Shown here: positions 43,749 to 52,674 of the stretch, piece by piece
Layout of the letters: every line of letters starts with the position of its first letter
Position numbering within the stretch: position 1 is the first letter of the stretch
Origin: Acidobacteriota bacterium
GTDB taxonomy: Bacteria; Acidobacteriota; Vicinamibacteria; Vicinamibacterales; UBA8438
Reading direction: 5' to 3'
Length of the DNA stretch: 54,571 bases
Assembly (NCBI GenBank): GCA_011523845.1
Contig: WTFV01000008.1
Location: forward strand, 1 to 54,571
Made by a program: the position numbers and the translations under genes
Notes under the pieces: model-generated
Databases searched by the model: none
Told to the model about the DNA's origin: nothing
What the model saw: the letters and a program-made list of their open reading frames with translations, nothing else

Positions 43749-43961
43749 CTAGCCCGAAAATCGTCGCCGGCGGCTCCGCTTTCCGCCCAGCCGGGCCTGA
43801 CCGGGAGTCTGCCCCGCTTCCGCGGCACAGACTTCCGGCGCATGGGGATCGTGGCAGTCTTCGAGGGCACTCTTGACGTCTTCGCCTGAGATCGGGGCGG
43901 CGGAGGCATCGATGCGGAACACGGGAAGTCCCTTGTCGTCGACGATCACCCGGGTTTGCAT
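43749..43961 (-). CDS. Small hypothetical protein
   Basis: A 70-residue reading frame. The N-terminal MQTRVIVDDKGLPVFRID and EDVKSALED look like real protein sequence, similar in style to small antitoxins, but the C-terminus becomes basic and may be non-native. It has no clear ribosome-binding site. It is 11 bp upstream of the acyl-CoA synthetase and could be a short first gene of that operon. Confidence 0.4.
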   Translation of the reverse strand: MQTRVIVDDKGLPVFRIDASAAPISGEDVKSALEDCHDPHAPEVCAAEAGQTPGQARLGGKRSRRRRFSG

Positions 43962-44099
43962 CCCGGCATGGTAGCAGCACCGCGGCGCACGCCCTCCGTC
44001 CGCGAGAGCGGCGGGGCCGGTGGACGCGCCGATGGTTGCTGCATATAGTGGCAGGGTCGGCGTCGCTCGATTCACCCGGTCGAAGGCGAGGGGGCAGCG

Positions 44100-45701
44100 A
44101 TGGGCGAAACGGTCTCGCGTCGGGTGCTTCCGTGGATGCTGCTGTTGGGTCTGGCCGCGCTTCCGGACGCGGCCGGCGCGCAGGATCTGCGACTGATCAC
44201 GGCCGCCGCCGCCGGTGATACGGCAACGGTGGGCGCGCTCATTCGTGACGGTGCCGAAGTCGACGCCCGCCGTGCCGACGGCGCGACCGCGCTGCTCTGG
44301 GCGGCGCATCGGGACGACCTGGAAATGGTCGACCTGCTGCTCGGCGCCGGCGCCGACGTGAACGCGGCCGACGACAACGGCGTGACGCCGCTCGAGCGGG
44401 CGGCGGAGAACGCCAGTGCGGGCATGGTCGCGAAGCTGCTCGCCGCGGGCGCCAGCCCGCACGTGGCGCGGAACAGCGGACTCACGCCGTTGATGACCGC
44501 TGCGCGGACCGGGCACGTCGGAGTGGTCGAGACGCTCCTGCGGCACGGCGCCGACGTCAACGCGGCCACGGCCGAGACGCGCAGCACCGCGCTGATGTGG
44601 GCGGTGGCGGGATCCCATCCGGGCGTCGTCCGCGCGCTCCTGAGCGCCGGCGCCGACCCGCGCGCTTCCACCGCGGACGGCTTCACGCCGTTGCTCTACG
44701 CTACGCACAACGGCGACGTCGCGATGGCCGACGCGCTTGTCGCCGCCGGCGTCGACGTGAACGAAACCGGCGTGGATGGCACACATGCTCTGGTATATGC
44801 CATCGTCGTCGGCAACGACGCGTTCGCCCTGTATCTGCTCGAGCGAGGAGCCGATCCCAATGGCTCGATGGGAGGCGTGCGCGCGTTGCACGCGGCGGTC
44901 GGCAGCGTGACCACCTGGCATGGGGACTGGCGGCGGCGCCACGGTGACAGCCGCCGTCGAAGCCCGTTCGGCCGGCGCGGTCTGCATGCGAGTCGCGCGT
45001 TGCCCTTGGTGAAGGCGCTGCTGGAGCACGGCGCCGACCCGAACGCGCGGATCACGACGTCGGCGATGCTGATGGACTACATCGGCTATCCGCGCAAGGG
45101 AGCGTTCGAGCCGTTCGCCTGCGGGACCGGCGACCTCCGCGGCGCCACTCCGCTATGGGTGGCGGCTCATGAGGCGAACAGGCCGACCGTGCCCGAAGGT
45201 GCCAGCGCGGACTATGTGAGAGACAGTGCCGCGATCATCAGGGCGCTCCTCGATGCCGGCGCGGATCAGCACCTGACAACCGACGACGGGACAACGCCTT
45301 TCATGGTTGCGGCGGGACTGGGGCGCTCGACATATCGGCCGCGCCAGCCGCGCGGCGTGCGGTCGCCGAGCGCCGAGGCGGCGGTCCGGATCCTGCTGGA
45401 GGCCGGCGCCGATATCGACGCGGTCAACGAGGCCGACTTCAGCGCGCTGCACGGCGCCGCCTTCCGCGGTCTCGACGAAGTGGTGACGTACCTGGTGGAG
45501 CAGGGCGCCGACATCGACGCGCGCGATTTCAAGGGGCGCACGGCGTACCGGCTGGCCGAGGGATCCAAGCAGTCCTTCCAGTTCCAGAGCTGGCCAGAGA
45601 CCGCGGCCTTGCTGGACCGGCTGGGCGCGAACACGGAATTGGGCATTCCGGGCACGGTCCAGGAGCGCCTGCGCGACGTGCCGCGGGTCGCCGACCAGTG
45701 A
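44100..45701 (+). CDS. Secreted ankyrin-repeat protein
   Basis: A 533-residue protein. A signal peptide (about 1-25) is followed by roughly ten ankyrin repeats of about 33 residues with the TPL-xxAA and LL-x-GAD-N signatures, such as GVTPLERAAENASAGMVAKLLAAGA. A longer insert sits near residues 275-330. Ankyrin proteins mediate protein contacts; secreted ones are frequent in host-associated bacteria, but no partner is visible. The ATG at 44100 follows a GGGGCAG site. Confidence 0.88.
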   Translation: MGETVSRRVLPWMLLLGLAALPDAAGAQDLRLITAAAAGDTATVGALIRDGAEVDARRADGATALLWAAHRDDLEMVDLLLGAGADVNAADDNGVTPLERAAENASAGMVAKLLAAGASPHVARNSGLTPLMTAARTGHVGVVETLLRHGADVNAATAETRSTALMWAVAGSHPGVVRALLSAGADPRASTADGFTPLLYATHNGDVAMADALVAAGVDVNETGVDGTHALVYAIVVGNDAFALYLLERGADPNGSMGGVRALHAAVGSVTTWHGDWRRRHGDSRRRSPFGRRGLHASRALPLVKALLEHGADPNARITTSAMLMDYIGYPRKGAFEPFACGTGDLRGATPLWVAAHEANRPTVPEGASADYVRDSAAIIRALLDAGADQHLTTDDGTTPFMVAAGLGRSTYRPRQPRGVRSPSAEAAVRILLEAGADIDAVNEADFSALHGAAFRGLDEVVTYLVEQGADIDARDFKGRTAYRLAEGSKQSFQFQSWPETAALLDRLGANTELGIPGTVQERLRDVPRVADQ

Positions 45702-45737
45702 TGGTTCGACTCACTGAGGCAAGCGGGGCGGGCCGGG

Positions 45738-46005
45738 ATGGTTCCTGCCGGCGCTGCCCAGGACGAGACGCCGGTCCCGTTCACCGACGTACCCGGCGAC
45801 TTCGGCCAGCGACGGCCCGGCTGGTCGATTCGCGTCTACGGCATACGGAACATCGACGGGCCGTATGGAGCACACCCTCAGTCTCGCGCGCGACCGACGT
45901 CAACGGCATCGTGCAGCCGATGGTGGAGGCGCTGTCGATCAAGCGATCAAGCAGACCGGTCTGGAAGACAACTCGCAGTTCCCGAGAACGGTTATGATTG
46001 GGTAG
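45738..46005 (+). pseudogene. Decayed C-terminus of a sulfite-oxidase-like enzyme
   Basis: Fragments in three frames add up to the end of a molybdopterin enzyme: GPYG, EHTLSL, ATDVNGIVQP, then EALSIK and TGLEDNSQFPRTVMIG before TAG. An exact 8-bp duplication (45937-45944 and 45945-45952) shifts the frame between SIK and TGLEDN. A missing GC pair near 45890 shifts it again. The match to the Mo-cofactor dimerisation domain is from memory. No catalytic domain remains. Confidence 0.5.
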
Positions 46006-46023
46006 AGGCTCACGAGAACGCTC

Positions 46024-46425
46024 ATGCGCTGCGTTCGCACGTTCCGCGCTCGGACGGTCGCCGCCGTCATCGCCTGGAAGCTGGCCGCTCTGGCCGTGCT
46101 GCCGGCGGCGCTCTGCTGTCAGGCGGTGATGGCCGCGGAGGGAACGACCGCGCCCGCCTGCTGCGAAGGCGGCGAGCACGGCGCGATGTGCCCGATGAAG
46201 CGCGCCGCCCGTGCGGATGCGAAGGACACCGTGCCCGACGCACCGCGCATGATCGGCTGCAACTCGCTCGACGACGCCCTCATCGGGCTGGTCGGCCTCA
46301 CCGGGTTCACTCCCGATGCGTTCGAGTTGACGTCACACCTGTCGGGTAGCGAACGGATCGCCGACGTTCGCTACGCCTCCGCCTCGCTCGCCGGCGGGCC
46401 CGCGCCGCCACCGCCTCGCGCCTGA
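46024..46425 (+). CDS. Small exported Cys/Met/His protein, possibly copper-related
   Basis: A 133-residue protein with a signal segment (about 11-38, ending VMAAE). The mature part has CCEGGEHGAMCPMKRAARAD, a Cys/His/Met cluster typical of soft-metal binding. The C-terminus is Pro-rich and lacks known domains. It lies 131 bp before the TonB receptor of the copper cluster, in the same direction. A copper-binding role is inferred from context and residues. Confidence 0.6.
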   Translation: MRCVRTFRARTVAAVIAWKLAALAVLPAALCCQAVMAAEGTTAPACCEGGEHGAMCPMKRAARADAKDTVPDAPRMIGCNSLDDALIGLVGLTGFTPDAFELTSHLSGSERIADVRYASASLAGGPAPPPPRA

Positions 46426-46556
46426 TTCCTGCCGGTCGATTCTCCGTTTTCTCGCGTGCAGGTGGCGTGTTGCGTCGCGCCGCTCGTCCGTGGCGTTGCC
46501 GGGCCGGAGTCCCCGCGAGAACGCCCCGCTGGCGGCCGACGCGCGGGAGGTGCGAG

Positions 46557-49076
46557 GTGTTCAGGGTGTATGAGGTTGTGCATAGGGGAGCGCGCCGTGT
46601 GTGTGCGTTGCTGATCGTGATTTTCGGACTTGCTTCGCCGGCCGGCGTGTACGCGCAGGACGCCGGCTCGGTGACCGGGTCGGTGGTCGACGCGCAGGGA
46701 CTGGCGCTTCCCGGCGCGACGATCGTTCTGCGGACGACCGGACGCGACTTCGTGGCGTCGACGGTCACGGACCGAACCGGCGGGTTCGTGCTGGCGGGCA
46801 TTCCCGCGGGAGACTACCTCCTGGCGGCGAGCCTGCTCGGGTTCTCGACGCACGAGGAGGCGGTCACGGCCGGCGGCGGGGCCGTGGACGTCACCGTCGC
46901 GCTCGACGTCGGGTCGTTCGCGCAGGAGGTGACGGTCAGTGCGCTCATGCCCGAGGTGCTGACGACCGAGCTGGTCGCGCCGGCGTCGGAAATCGAAAGG
47001 CGCGTCGCCCAGGACCTGGCGCGCTCGCTCCGGAGCCACGCGGGGGTGACTGCCGTGCGGCGCGGGTCGATCAACCTCGATCCGTCGGTCCGCGGGCTGT
47101 ACGCGGAGCAGATCGGCATCTTCGTTGACGGGACCCGCACGTTCGCGGCGGGTCCGGCGCGGATGGACTCGGCCCTGAGCCACATCAGTCCGCACGCCCT
47201 GCAGTCGTTGCGCGTGGTGCGCGGGCCGTATGCGCTGACCTGGGGCGCCGGCACCCTGAGCGCGATTCAGGCCGAAACCTTCAAGCCGGCGTTCGGGGCG
47301 GGCGACTTCCGGCTCGGCGGACGGGCCGGCTACAACTACGGCAGCAACGGCGCCGCGAACGACGGGTTCGCCAGTCTCTACGGCAGCTCCGACCGGGTCC
47401 GATTCACGTTCCAGCACAACACCCGGGTGGGGAGCGACTACACCGACGGCAACGGCGACACGGTGCAGGGGGACTACGAGACCTTCGATACGCGCTGGAC
47501 CCTCGGCGGTCGCCTCGGCCGGGAGACGCTGGTCGAGTACAGCGGCGGCTTCCAGCGACAGAACGACATCGACTATCCCGGACGGCTTCTCGACGCCACT
47601 TTCTTCGAGACGCAGTCGCATGCGGTGGAGTTCACGCACGCACCTGGCGAGGGCGTCGTGACGGAAGTCGCGGGGCGGGCGTACGTGAACCTCAAGTCCC
47701 ACCTGATGAACAACGAGAACAAGCCCACGGCGCTGCGCGACGAGAATCGGACGCCACCGTTCCCCATCCGGGTCGACCTGCCCACGTCGGCGGATACGGT
47801 GGGCGGCCGGTTCCACGCCGCGCTCCAGACGGGGCCGGTTCGCTACAAGCTGGGTTTCGATGCCTACCGACTGCACCAGAACGCCACGCAGACCATCACC
47901 GATCGGGAGACCGGAGACGTGCACCACGACCACCATCCGGTCTGGCCCGATGCGATGTCGACCAACGCCGGGGCCTATGCCCAGGTGCTCGTCGACCGCG
48001 GCCGGAGCACGGTGGGCGCCACGTTGCGGGTCGACCGCGAGCAGGTGCGCGTGGGGGAGGTGACCTCGTTCTTCGCCGACAACGCGGTGCCCGCCTACGA
48101 GCTGCACGAGCTGTACGGCCACTTCCACTGCGTCACCGCGGTGTGCATGACGCCCGCGGACCCGCACGGCGCGCACGGGCACGACGCCGATGCGCACGGC
48201 GGGCACGATGCCGCCCACGACGCGGGGCACGATGGCCACGGCGGCACGATGCTCGTGTCGGGCGATCGGTTCGCCCAGGCCAACACCAGCGTCAGCGCCG
48301 CCGCCAGCGCGAGCCTGCGTCTGACCGACACCTGGTCGATTACGCTCGGCGCCGGCCGGGCGGTGCGCAATCCGTCGGTGCTGGAGCGCTTCGCCGACCG
48401 TTTCCCGGCCGTGAAGTTCCAGACGGCGGCGGAATTCGTGGGAAACCCGCACCTGGTGCCGGAGAAGAGCCTGGAGCTGAACGCGGGGACCACGTTCCGC
48501 ACCGCGCAGGCCGCCGTCACCCTGGACGTCTTCCTGCGCAACGTCGACGACTACATCACGGTCGCCGCCGACCCGAACCTGGCCAAGCGCCTGCCCCTCA
48601 GCCCGGACCGGCTCTTCCGCTACGTCCAGGCGGATGCGGCGCGGTTCGCCGGTTTCGATCTCACTGCGACCTCCGCCGCCGGCCCCTGGATCGACCTGCG
48701 GGGCGGCTGGTCGTACGTACGGGCCGAGGATCTGCTGTTCGACGAGCCGCTGTTCGGCGTGCCGCCGTTCGAGCAGCAGTACGCACTCGACATCCACAAT
48801 CCGGCCCGGACCCGCTGGCTGGAGGTGCTGGTCACCAACACGACGGCGCAGGAGCGCGTCGCCGCGACGCGGTTCGAGGTGCCGACCGAAGGCTGGACGA
48901 CGATCGACGTGATGGCCGGCATACGGATGCACGAGGGACTGACGCTGCGGGCCGGCGTGCAGAATCTGACCGACCAGTATTACGTCAACCACCTGAACTC
49001 GTTCAATCCGTTCACGCGCCTCCGCATCGCGGAGCTCGGCCGGAGCGCGTTCATCGGCGCGGAGGTCGGTTTCTAG
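46557..49076 (+). CDS. TonB-dependent receptor, copper type (OprC/NosA-like)
   Basis: An 839-residue outer-membrane receptor. A signal peptide (about 1-37, ending VYAQ) is followed by a CarboxypepD_reg domain (about 40-120), a plug (about 125-245) with SLRSHAGVTAVRRGSINLDPSVRGL, and a barrel. A loop near residues 525-565 has HFHCVTAVCMTPADPHG followed by ten or more His residues interleaved with Asp, Gly and Ala. Together with CopC and CopD downstream, this suggests copper import or binding. The GTG at 46557 follows GGGAGG. Confidence 0.9.
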   Translation: MFRVYEVVHRGARRVCALLIVIFGLASPAGVYAQDAGSVTGSVVDAQGLALPGATIVLRTTGRDFVASTVTDRTGGFVLAGIPAGDYLLAASLLGFSTHEEAVTAGGGAVDVTVALDVGSFAQEVTVSALMPEVLTTELVAPASEIERRVAQDLARSLRSHAGVTAVRRGSINLDPSVRGLYAEQIGIFVDGTRTFAAGPARMDSALSHISPHALQSLRVVRGPYALTWGAGTLSAIQAETFKPAFGAGDFRLGGRAGYNYGSNGAANDGFASLYGSSDRVRFTFQHNTRVGSDYTDGNGDTVQGDYETFDTRWTLGGRLGRETLVEYSGGFQRQNDIDYPGRLLDATFFETQSHAVEFTHAPGEGVVTEVAGRAYVNLKSHLMNNENKPTALRDENRTPPFPIRVDLPTSADTVGGRFHAALQTGPVRYKLGFDAYRLHQNATQTITDRETGDVHHDHHPVWPDAMSTNAGAYAQVLVDRGRSTVGATLRVDREQVRVGEVTSFFADNAVPAYELHELYGHFHCVTAVCMTPADPHGAHGHDADAHGGHDAAHDAGHDGHGGTMLVSGDRFAQANTSVSAAASASLRLTDTWSITLGAGRAVRNPSVLERFADRFPAVKFQTAAEFVGNPHLVPEKSLELNAGTTFRTAQAAVTLDVFLRNVDDYITVAADPNLAKRLPLSPDRLFRYVQADAARFAGFDLTATSAAGPWIDLRGGWSYVRAEDLLFDEPLFGVPPFEQQYALDIHNPARTRWLEVLVTNTTAQERVAATRFEVPTEGWTTIDVMAGIRMHEGLTLRAGVQNLTDQYYVNHLNSFNPFTRLRIAELGRSAFIGAEVGF

Positions 49077-49150
49077 GGTGGTCAGGCATCGCTCACGGAG
49101 CGGCAAACCATGGCGGTTCGTAGGACAATGTACGCGGAGGGAAATCACAG

Positions 49151-49516
49151 ATGCTCAAGATGAAGACCGTTGGATGGTGTCTCGTGCTGGTCGTCGCGTC
49201 CATCGCGGTCGTCGCCGCGCACATGGCGGTGCAGAAGACTCTGCCGGAGGCCGACGCGGTACTGGCCGAGTCGCCGCACCACATCCAGATCTGGTTCACG
49301 CAGTCGCCCGATCCCGCAATCAGCCGGCTGAGCCTCGAGGGGGCGAACGGCGAGGTCGCGCTCGGCGACACGAAGGTGCAGGACGACAGGTCGCTGATGG
49401 CGATGCTGCCGTCGAAGCTCGATGCGGGGAGTTACACCGTAAGGTGGCGCACGGCCGGCGACGACGGCCACACGCAACGCGGCGACTTCGCGTTCACCGT
49501 GCGCGCCGCGGACTAG
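49151..49516 (+). CDS. copC: CopC-domain periplasmic copper-binding protein
   Basis: A 121-residue protein with an N-terminal signal/anchor (about 5-23), HMAVQKTLPEADAVLAESPHHIQIWFTQSPDPAIS at the start of the CopC fold, and GSYTVRWRTAGDDGHTQRGDFAFTV at the end. The conserved His after the signal and the DGH motif match CopC copper ligands. The ATG follows GGAGGG. It lies 74 bp downstream of the TonB receptor. Confidence 0.9.
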   Translation: MLKMKTVGWCLVLVVASIAVVAAHMAVQKTLPEADAVLAESPHHIQIWFTQSPDPAISRLSLEGANGEVALGDTKVQDDRSLMAMLPSKLDAGSYTVRWRTAGDDGHTQRGDFAFTVRAAD

Positions 49517-49814
49517 GAGTTCGTGCCGCGACGACCGTGTACGCGGACGACGCCGGATTGGTTCGCGGCCGGCGGCGTCCTGTCACCGCACGGTTCGATC
49601 GCGACGAGTTCGTCGAAGCAGGCGAAGTGTCGGGCGGATTGCAGGTCACGATCTCGTCGTAGATCTCGGCACGAGCCGGAAGGTTCCCGACGAGGCGGTG
49701 GCCGGCCAGCGTCGATACGTCGCGTAACGGCGTTCGCCGTTCGCTGTGCTCGATCGTCTTCATGTCGACAACGATATCAAGTCACCGGCGCCGCGGTTGA
49801 GGATCTTTCCTGTC
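49517..49814. other. Intergenic stretch without a supported gene
   Basis: Between CopC and CopD I see no gene with a good start and family match. A minus-strand frame (49494-49763) starts MKTIEHSERRTPLRD, faintly like a Phd-type antitoxin N-terminus, but it then loses coherence. Confidence 0.3.
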
Positions 49815-50726
49815 ATGGACGGTGAATCGTTCGCGCTCGTGCTGCTGGCCGGCGCCAAGTGGATCACCTACGTCGGATTGGTCGGCTTGACCGGCGCCGT
49901 CGCAGTCCGCCGTCTGACTTCCACCGCTGGCGGCGACGCCTCGGGAGGCGCGGTCGAACGGCGTCTCGGCATGCTGGCCGCCGGTTCGGCAGCGATCCTC
50001 GTCGTGGGAACCGCGGCTCGCCTCACTGCGCAGACCTGGTCGGTCTTCGGGCTCGACGAGCCGGTGACGCTGGAACTCGTGCGGATCATCGGCATGGAGA
50101 GCCGCTGGGGCGGCAACTGGCGACCGCAGGCCGGTTTCGCTCTGCTGGCCGTGGTGGCCGTCGCCGTTTCCGCGCGGCGGCCACGGTTCGGTTGGTGGAT
50201 TGCGGTCCTGGCCGTGGCCGGCGCCTGGATCACGCTGCCGATGACCGGTCACGCCATGAGCTTCGAGTCTCGCCTGCCGTGGGTTGCGCAGGTCGCTCAC
50301 GGGGTCGGCGCGGGTGCGTGGATCGGCGGCCTGGCGGTGCTGACCGCGGTCGTGTCCGGACTGGCCCGCGAACCGTCCGGGCACGGGCGGACGGCCGGTC
50401 TCGCGGTCGAGTTCTCGCCCATGGCGCTCGTCGCGGTCGGGGCGATTGTGCTCTCCGGCGCCCTGATGTCCTACCTCTACCTGCGTGCGCCCGCGGACCT
50501 CTGGATCACCGGCTACGGCCGCGTACTGCTGCTCAAGGTCGTTCTCTTCCTGGGAACGGGCGCCGTGGGCGCCTGCAACTGGCGGATACTGCTCCCGCGG
50601 CTCGGGAACGAGCCCGGCACGCGGGCGCTGCTGCGCTCCGCGCGTCTGGAGCTCGCGCTGGCCGCCGGGGTGCTTCTCGTCACCTCCGTGCTCGTGCATC
50701 TGGCGATGCCGGCCGAAATGGGGTAA
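49815..50726 (+). CDS. copD: CopD-domain membrane protein
   Basis: A 303-residue protein with about eight TM helices and the CopD pattern: an early YVGLVGLTGAVAVRRL helix, GRWRPQAGF-like loop (GGNWRPQAGF), LPWVAQVAHGVGAGAWIGGLAVL with conserved His, and FSPMALVAVGAIVLSGALMSYLYL. CopD works with CopC in copper transport across the inner membrane. The ATG at 49815 begins the conserved part. It ends 9 bp before the next gene. Confidence 0.9.
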   Translation: MDGESFALVLLAGAKWITYVGLVGLTGAVAVRRLTSTAGGDASGGAVERRLGMLAAGSAAILVVGTAARLTAQTWSVFGLDEPVTLELVRIIGMESRWGGNWRPQAGFALLAVVAVAVSARRPRFGWWIAVLAVAGAWITLPMTGHAMSFESRLPWVAQVAHGVGAGAWIGGLAVLTAVVSGLAREPSGHGRTAGLAVEFSPMALVAVGAIVLSGALMSYLYLRAPADLWITGYGRVLLLKVVLFLGTGAVGACNWRILLPRLGNEPGTRALLRSARLELALAAGVLLVTSVLVHLAMPAEMG

Positions 50727-50735
50727 AACTGCGCC

Positions 50736-51986
50736 ATGACCATGCCATTCTCCCGTCGTCACTTCCTGCAGACGGCCGGTGCCGGCGCCGCCGTCTGGGT
50801 TCCCTCGGCGGCGCACGGCTACACCGGGGCCGAGATGGCCCGGCGCGCCGAGCAGACCGGGGGCGAGCTGACCCCGCTCGGCGTGTCGATGTGGGACCTC
50901 GACACGCCCGCGCTGGTGGTGGACCTCGACGCGCTCGAGGCCAACATCGCCACCATGCAGCGGACCGTGACGGCCAACGGCATCGCGAGCCGGCCGCACG
51001 CCAAGACGCACAAGTGCCCGGCTGTTGCGCGGATGCAGCTCGACACCGGCTCGGTGGGCATCTGCGTGGCCAAGGTCAGCGAGGCGCAGGTGCTCTTCGA
51101 CCACGGCATCGAGAAGCTGCTGATGACGACGAGCAACGTCACGCCGTTCAAGATCCGCCGCGCGATGAACCTGCGGAAGTGGTGCGAGGACTTCGTCCAG
51201 GCGACGGACACGGCCGCCAACGCCCGGGATCTGTCCGCCGCGGCGGAGGCGGCCGGTGTGGTGGCCGACGTCGTGGTGGACGTCGACCCAGGCGGTCATC
51301 GCACCGGCATCACGCCCGGCGCGCCCGCGCTGGAACTGGCGCAACTCGTCGACCAGCTCCCCGGGCTGCGGCTGCGCGGCATGCTCTGCTACGACGGCGG
51401 CTCGCAGCACGTCAAGGGCTTCGAGGCGCGGCAGGCGCAGACGCTGGCACGGCTGGCGGCGGCGGCCGAGACCCGCGAGCGGTTCGAGCGCTCCGGCCTG
51501 AACACCGGGATCTTCAGCGGCGGCGGGACCGGCACCTACAACATCGACCACCAGACGCCCGGCTTCACCGACGTGCAGGTGGGCAGCTACGTCTTCATGG
51601 ACGCGCAGTACATCGACGTCGGCGGCGCGGACGACGCCGACGTCTACACCGACTTCCAGCCGGCGCTGACCATCCTGACCACCGTGCTCAACGCGCAGTA
51701 CGAGGGGCGGGCGACGACCGATGCCGGCGCCAAGGCCTGCACCATCAATCGCCCGTGGTCGCGCGTCAAGGGCGAGACCGGCATGAGCTATACGTCCGGT
51801 TCGGACGAGTTCGGATCGATCCGCTACGAGGACGACGCCAGCCGCACCTACGCCGTGGGCGACAAGCTGGAGCTGATCGTGTCGCACTGCGATCCGGTGG
51901 TGAACCTGTACGACCAGATGTACGCGGTGCGCAACGGCATCGTCGAGGCCGTCTGGGCCATCGCCGCGCGAGGTCACTCGACGTAG
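50736..51986 (+). CDS. DSD1-family PLP-dependent enzyme (D-threonine aldolase/D-serine dehydratase type)
   Basis: A 416-residue protein with a Tat signal (SRRHFLQTAG). It has the alanine-racemase-like N-domain with LDTPALVVDLDALEANI, PLP-lysine motif RPHAKTHKCP, VVDVDPGGHRTG, and GIFSGGGTGTYN. The C-terminal domain has the metal site with HCDPVVNLYD, as in D-serine dehydratase (DSD1) and D-threonine aldolases. Export by Tat suggests a periplasmic amino-acid role. It starts 9 bp after CopD and may be co-transcribed. Confidence 0.88.
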   Translation: MTMPFSRRHFLQTAGAGAAVWVPSAAHGYTGAEMARRAEQTGGELTPLGVSMWDLDTPALVVDLDALEANIATMQRTVTANGIASRPHAKTHKCPAVARMQLDTGSVGICVAKVSEAQVLFDHGIEKLLMTTSNVTPFKIRRAMNLRKWCEDFVQATDTAANARDLSAAAEAAGVVADVVVDVDPGGHRTGITPGAPALELAQLVDQLPGLRLRGMLCYDGGSQHVKGFEARQAQTLARLAAAAETRERFERSGLNTGIFSGGGTGTYNIDHQTPGFTDVQVGSYVFMDAQYIDVGGADDADVYTDFQPALTILTTVLNAQYEGRATTDAGAKACTINRPWSRVKGETGMSYTSGSDEFGSIRYEDDASRTYAVGDKLELIVSHCDPVVNLYDQMYAVRNGIVEAVWAIAARGHST

Positions 51987-52082
51987 ACCTTGCCGCGCCC
52001 GGAACCGTGCCGGGAGTCTCTGCACGCCTGGATTCCTGGCTCCGGGACCGCAGGTGCATGACAGATTCGTGAGATGACCGCC

Positions 52083-52189
52083 CCTCGCACCGTCAGGCCG
52101 GCGATTTCGGTATCGCCTTGGTGACGCCCGGAACGGCGACCACGCACCTGAACGCCTCGCACCGTCAGGCCGGCGATTTCGGTATCGCC
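52083..52189. repeat. Two 35-bp direct repeats with internal hairpin
   Basis: Identical 35-bp units at 52083-52117 and 52155-52189 are separated by 37 bp of unrelated sequence. Each contains an inverted repeat GGCGAT-N6-ATCGCC. The dimensions match a CRISPR repeat and spacer, but there are only two copies and no cas genes nearby. The rest of the gap from 51987 to 52274 holds no gene. Confidence 0.7.
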
Positions 52190-52258
52190 CTCGCGGGGCG
52201 TCTCGCTTTCTTGTCGTGCACCCTGGGCGTCGTCGCCGAATCGTCGAAGCAAGTCCGC

Positions 52259-52264
52259 TATAAT
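52259..52264 (+). promoter_or_regulatory. -10 box of the ferredoxin gene
   Basis: A perfect TATAAT lies 10 bp before the ATG at 52275. No -35 box is recognised. The mRNA would be nearly leaderless if it starts from here, and the in-frame ATG at 52263, which overlaps this box, would be excluded. Confidence 0.5.
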
Positions 52265-52274
52265 GGGGACGCCT

Positions 52275-52643
52275 ATGTGGACCAAAATGATGAACCGGCC
52301 TCGCAAGAAGCCGCCGAAGAAGATCGCCGTCATCGACCCCGAGCGCTGCTTCGGCGCGTTCGCCTGCTCGATCTGTCAGGCCGCCTGCCCGGTCGAGGAC
52401 TGCATCATCGAGGAGCCGGACGTCTACGGGCGCATGGTCTGCGCCGTCCGCGTCGACAAGTGCATCGGCTGCGGCCTGTGCGTCACGGTCGGCAACCCGA
52501 CGGCGCCGCAGCCCCGCGACTTCGGCTGTCCGCCCGACTACGACGCCATCGACATGGAGGCCTTCGGGGACATCGTCCCGCCGGAGCCGCAGCCGGAAGC
52601 GAAGGCGGCCGAAAAAGCCGGCGAGAGCGCGGCGGCCTCCTGA
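52275..52643 (+). CDS. Ferredoxin with altered cluster motifs
   Basis: A 122-residue protein. A basic N-terminus is followed by a first motif ERCFGAFACSICQAACP and a second motif DKCIGCGLC. In the second motif the usual fourth Cys before Pro is absent (CVTVGNP). In the first, the leading Cys is spaced five residues from the next. The tail is Ala/Glu/Pro-rich. It may hold one 4Fe-4S and one 3Fe-4S or degraded site. The partner enzyme is not in the window. Confidence 0.82.
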   Translation: MWTKMMNRPRKKPPKKIAVIDPERCFGAFACSICQAACPVEDCIIEEPDVYGRMVCAVRVDKCIGCGLCVTVGNPTAPQPRDFGCPPDYDAIDMEAFGDIVPPEPQPEAKAAEKAGESAAAS

Positions 52644-52674
52644 CGCGAACCCGGCGACTCGCTTCTGCATCTGC

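Noticed and set aside
49494..49763. Phd-type antitoxin gene on the minus strand
   Set aside because: Only the first 15 residues look plausible; the rest is low-quality sequence overlapping the CopC end.
52083..52189. Calling a CRISPR array
   Set aside because: Only two repeats, no leader and no cas genes nearby; recorded as a repeat only.
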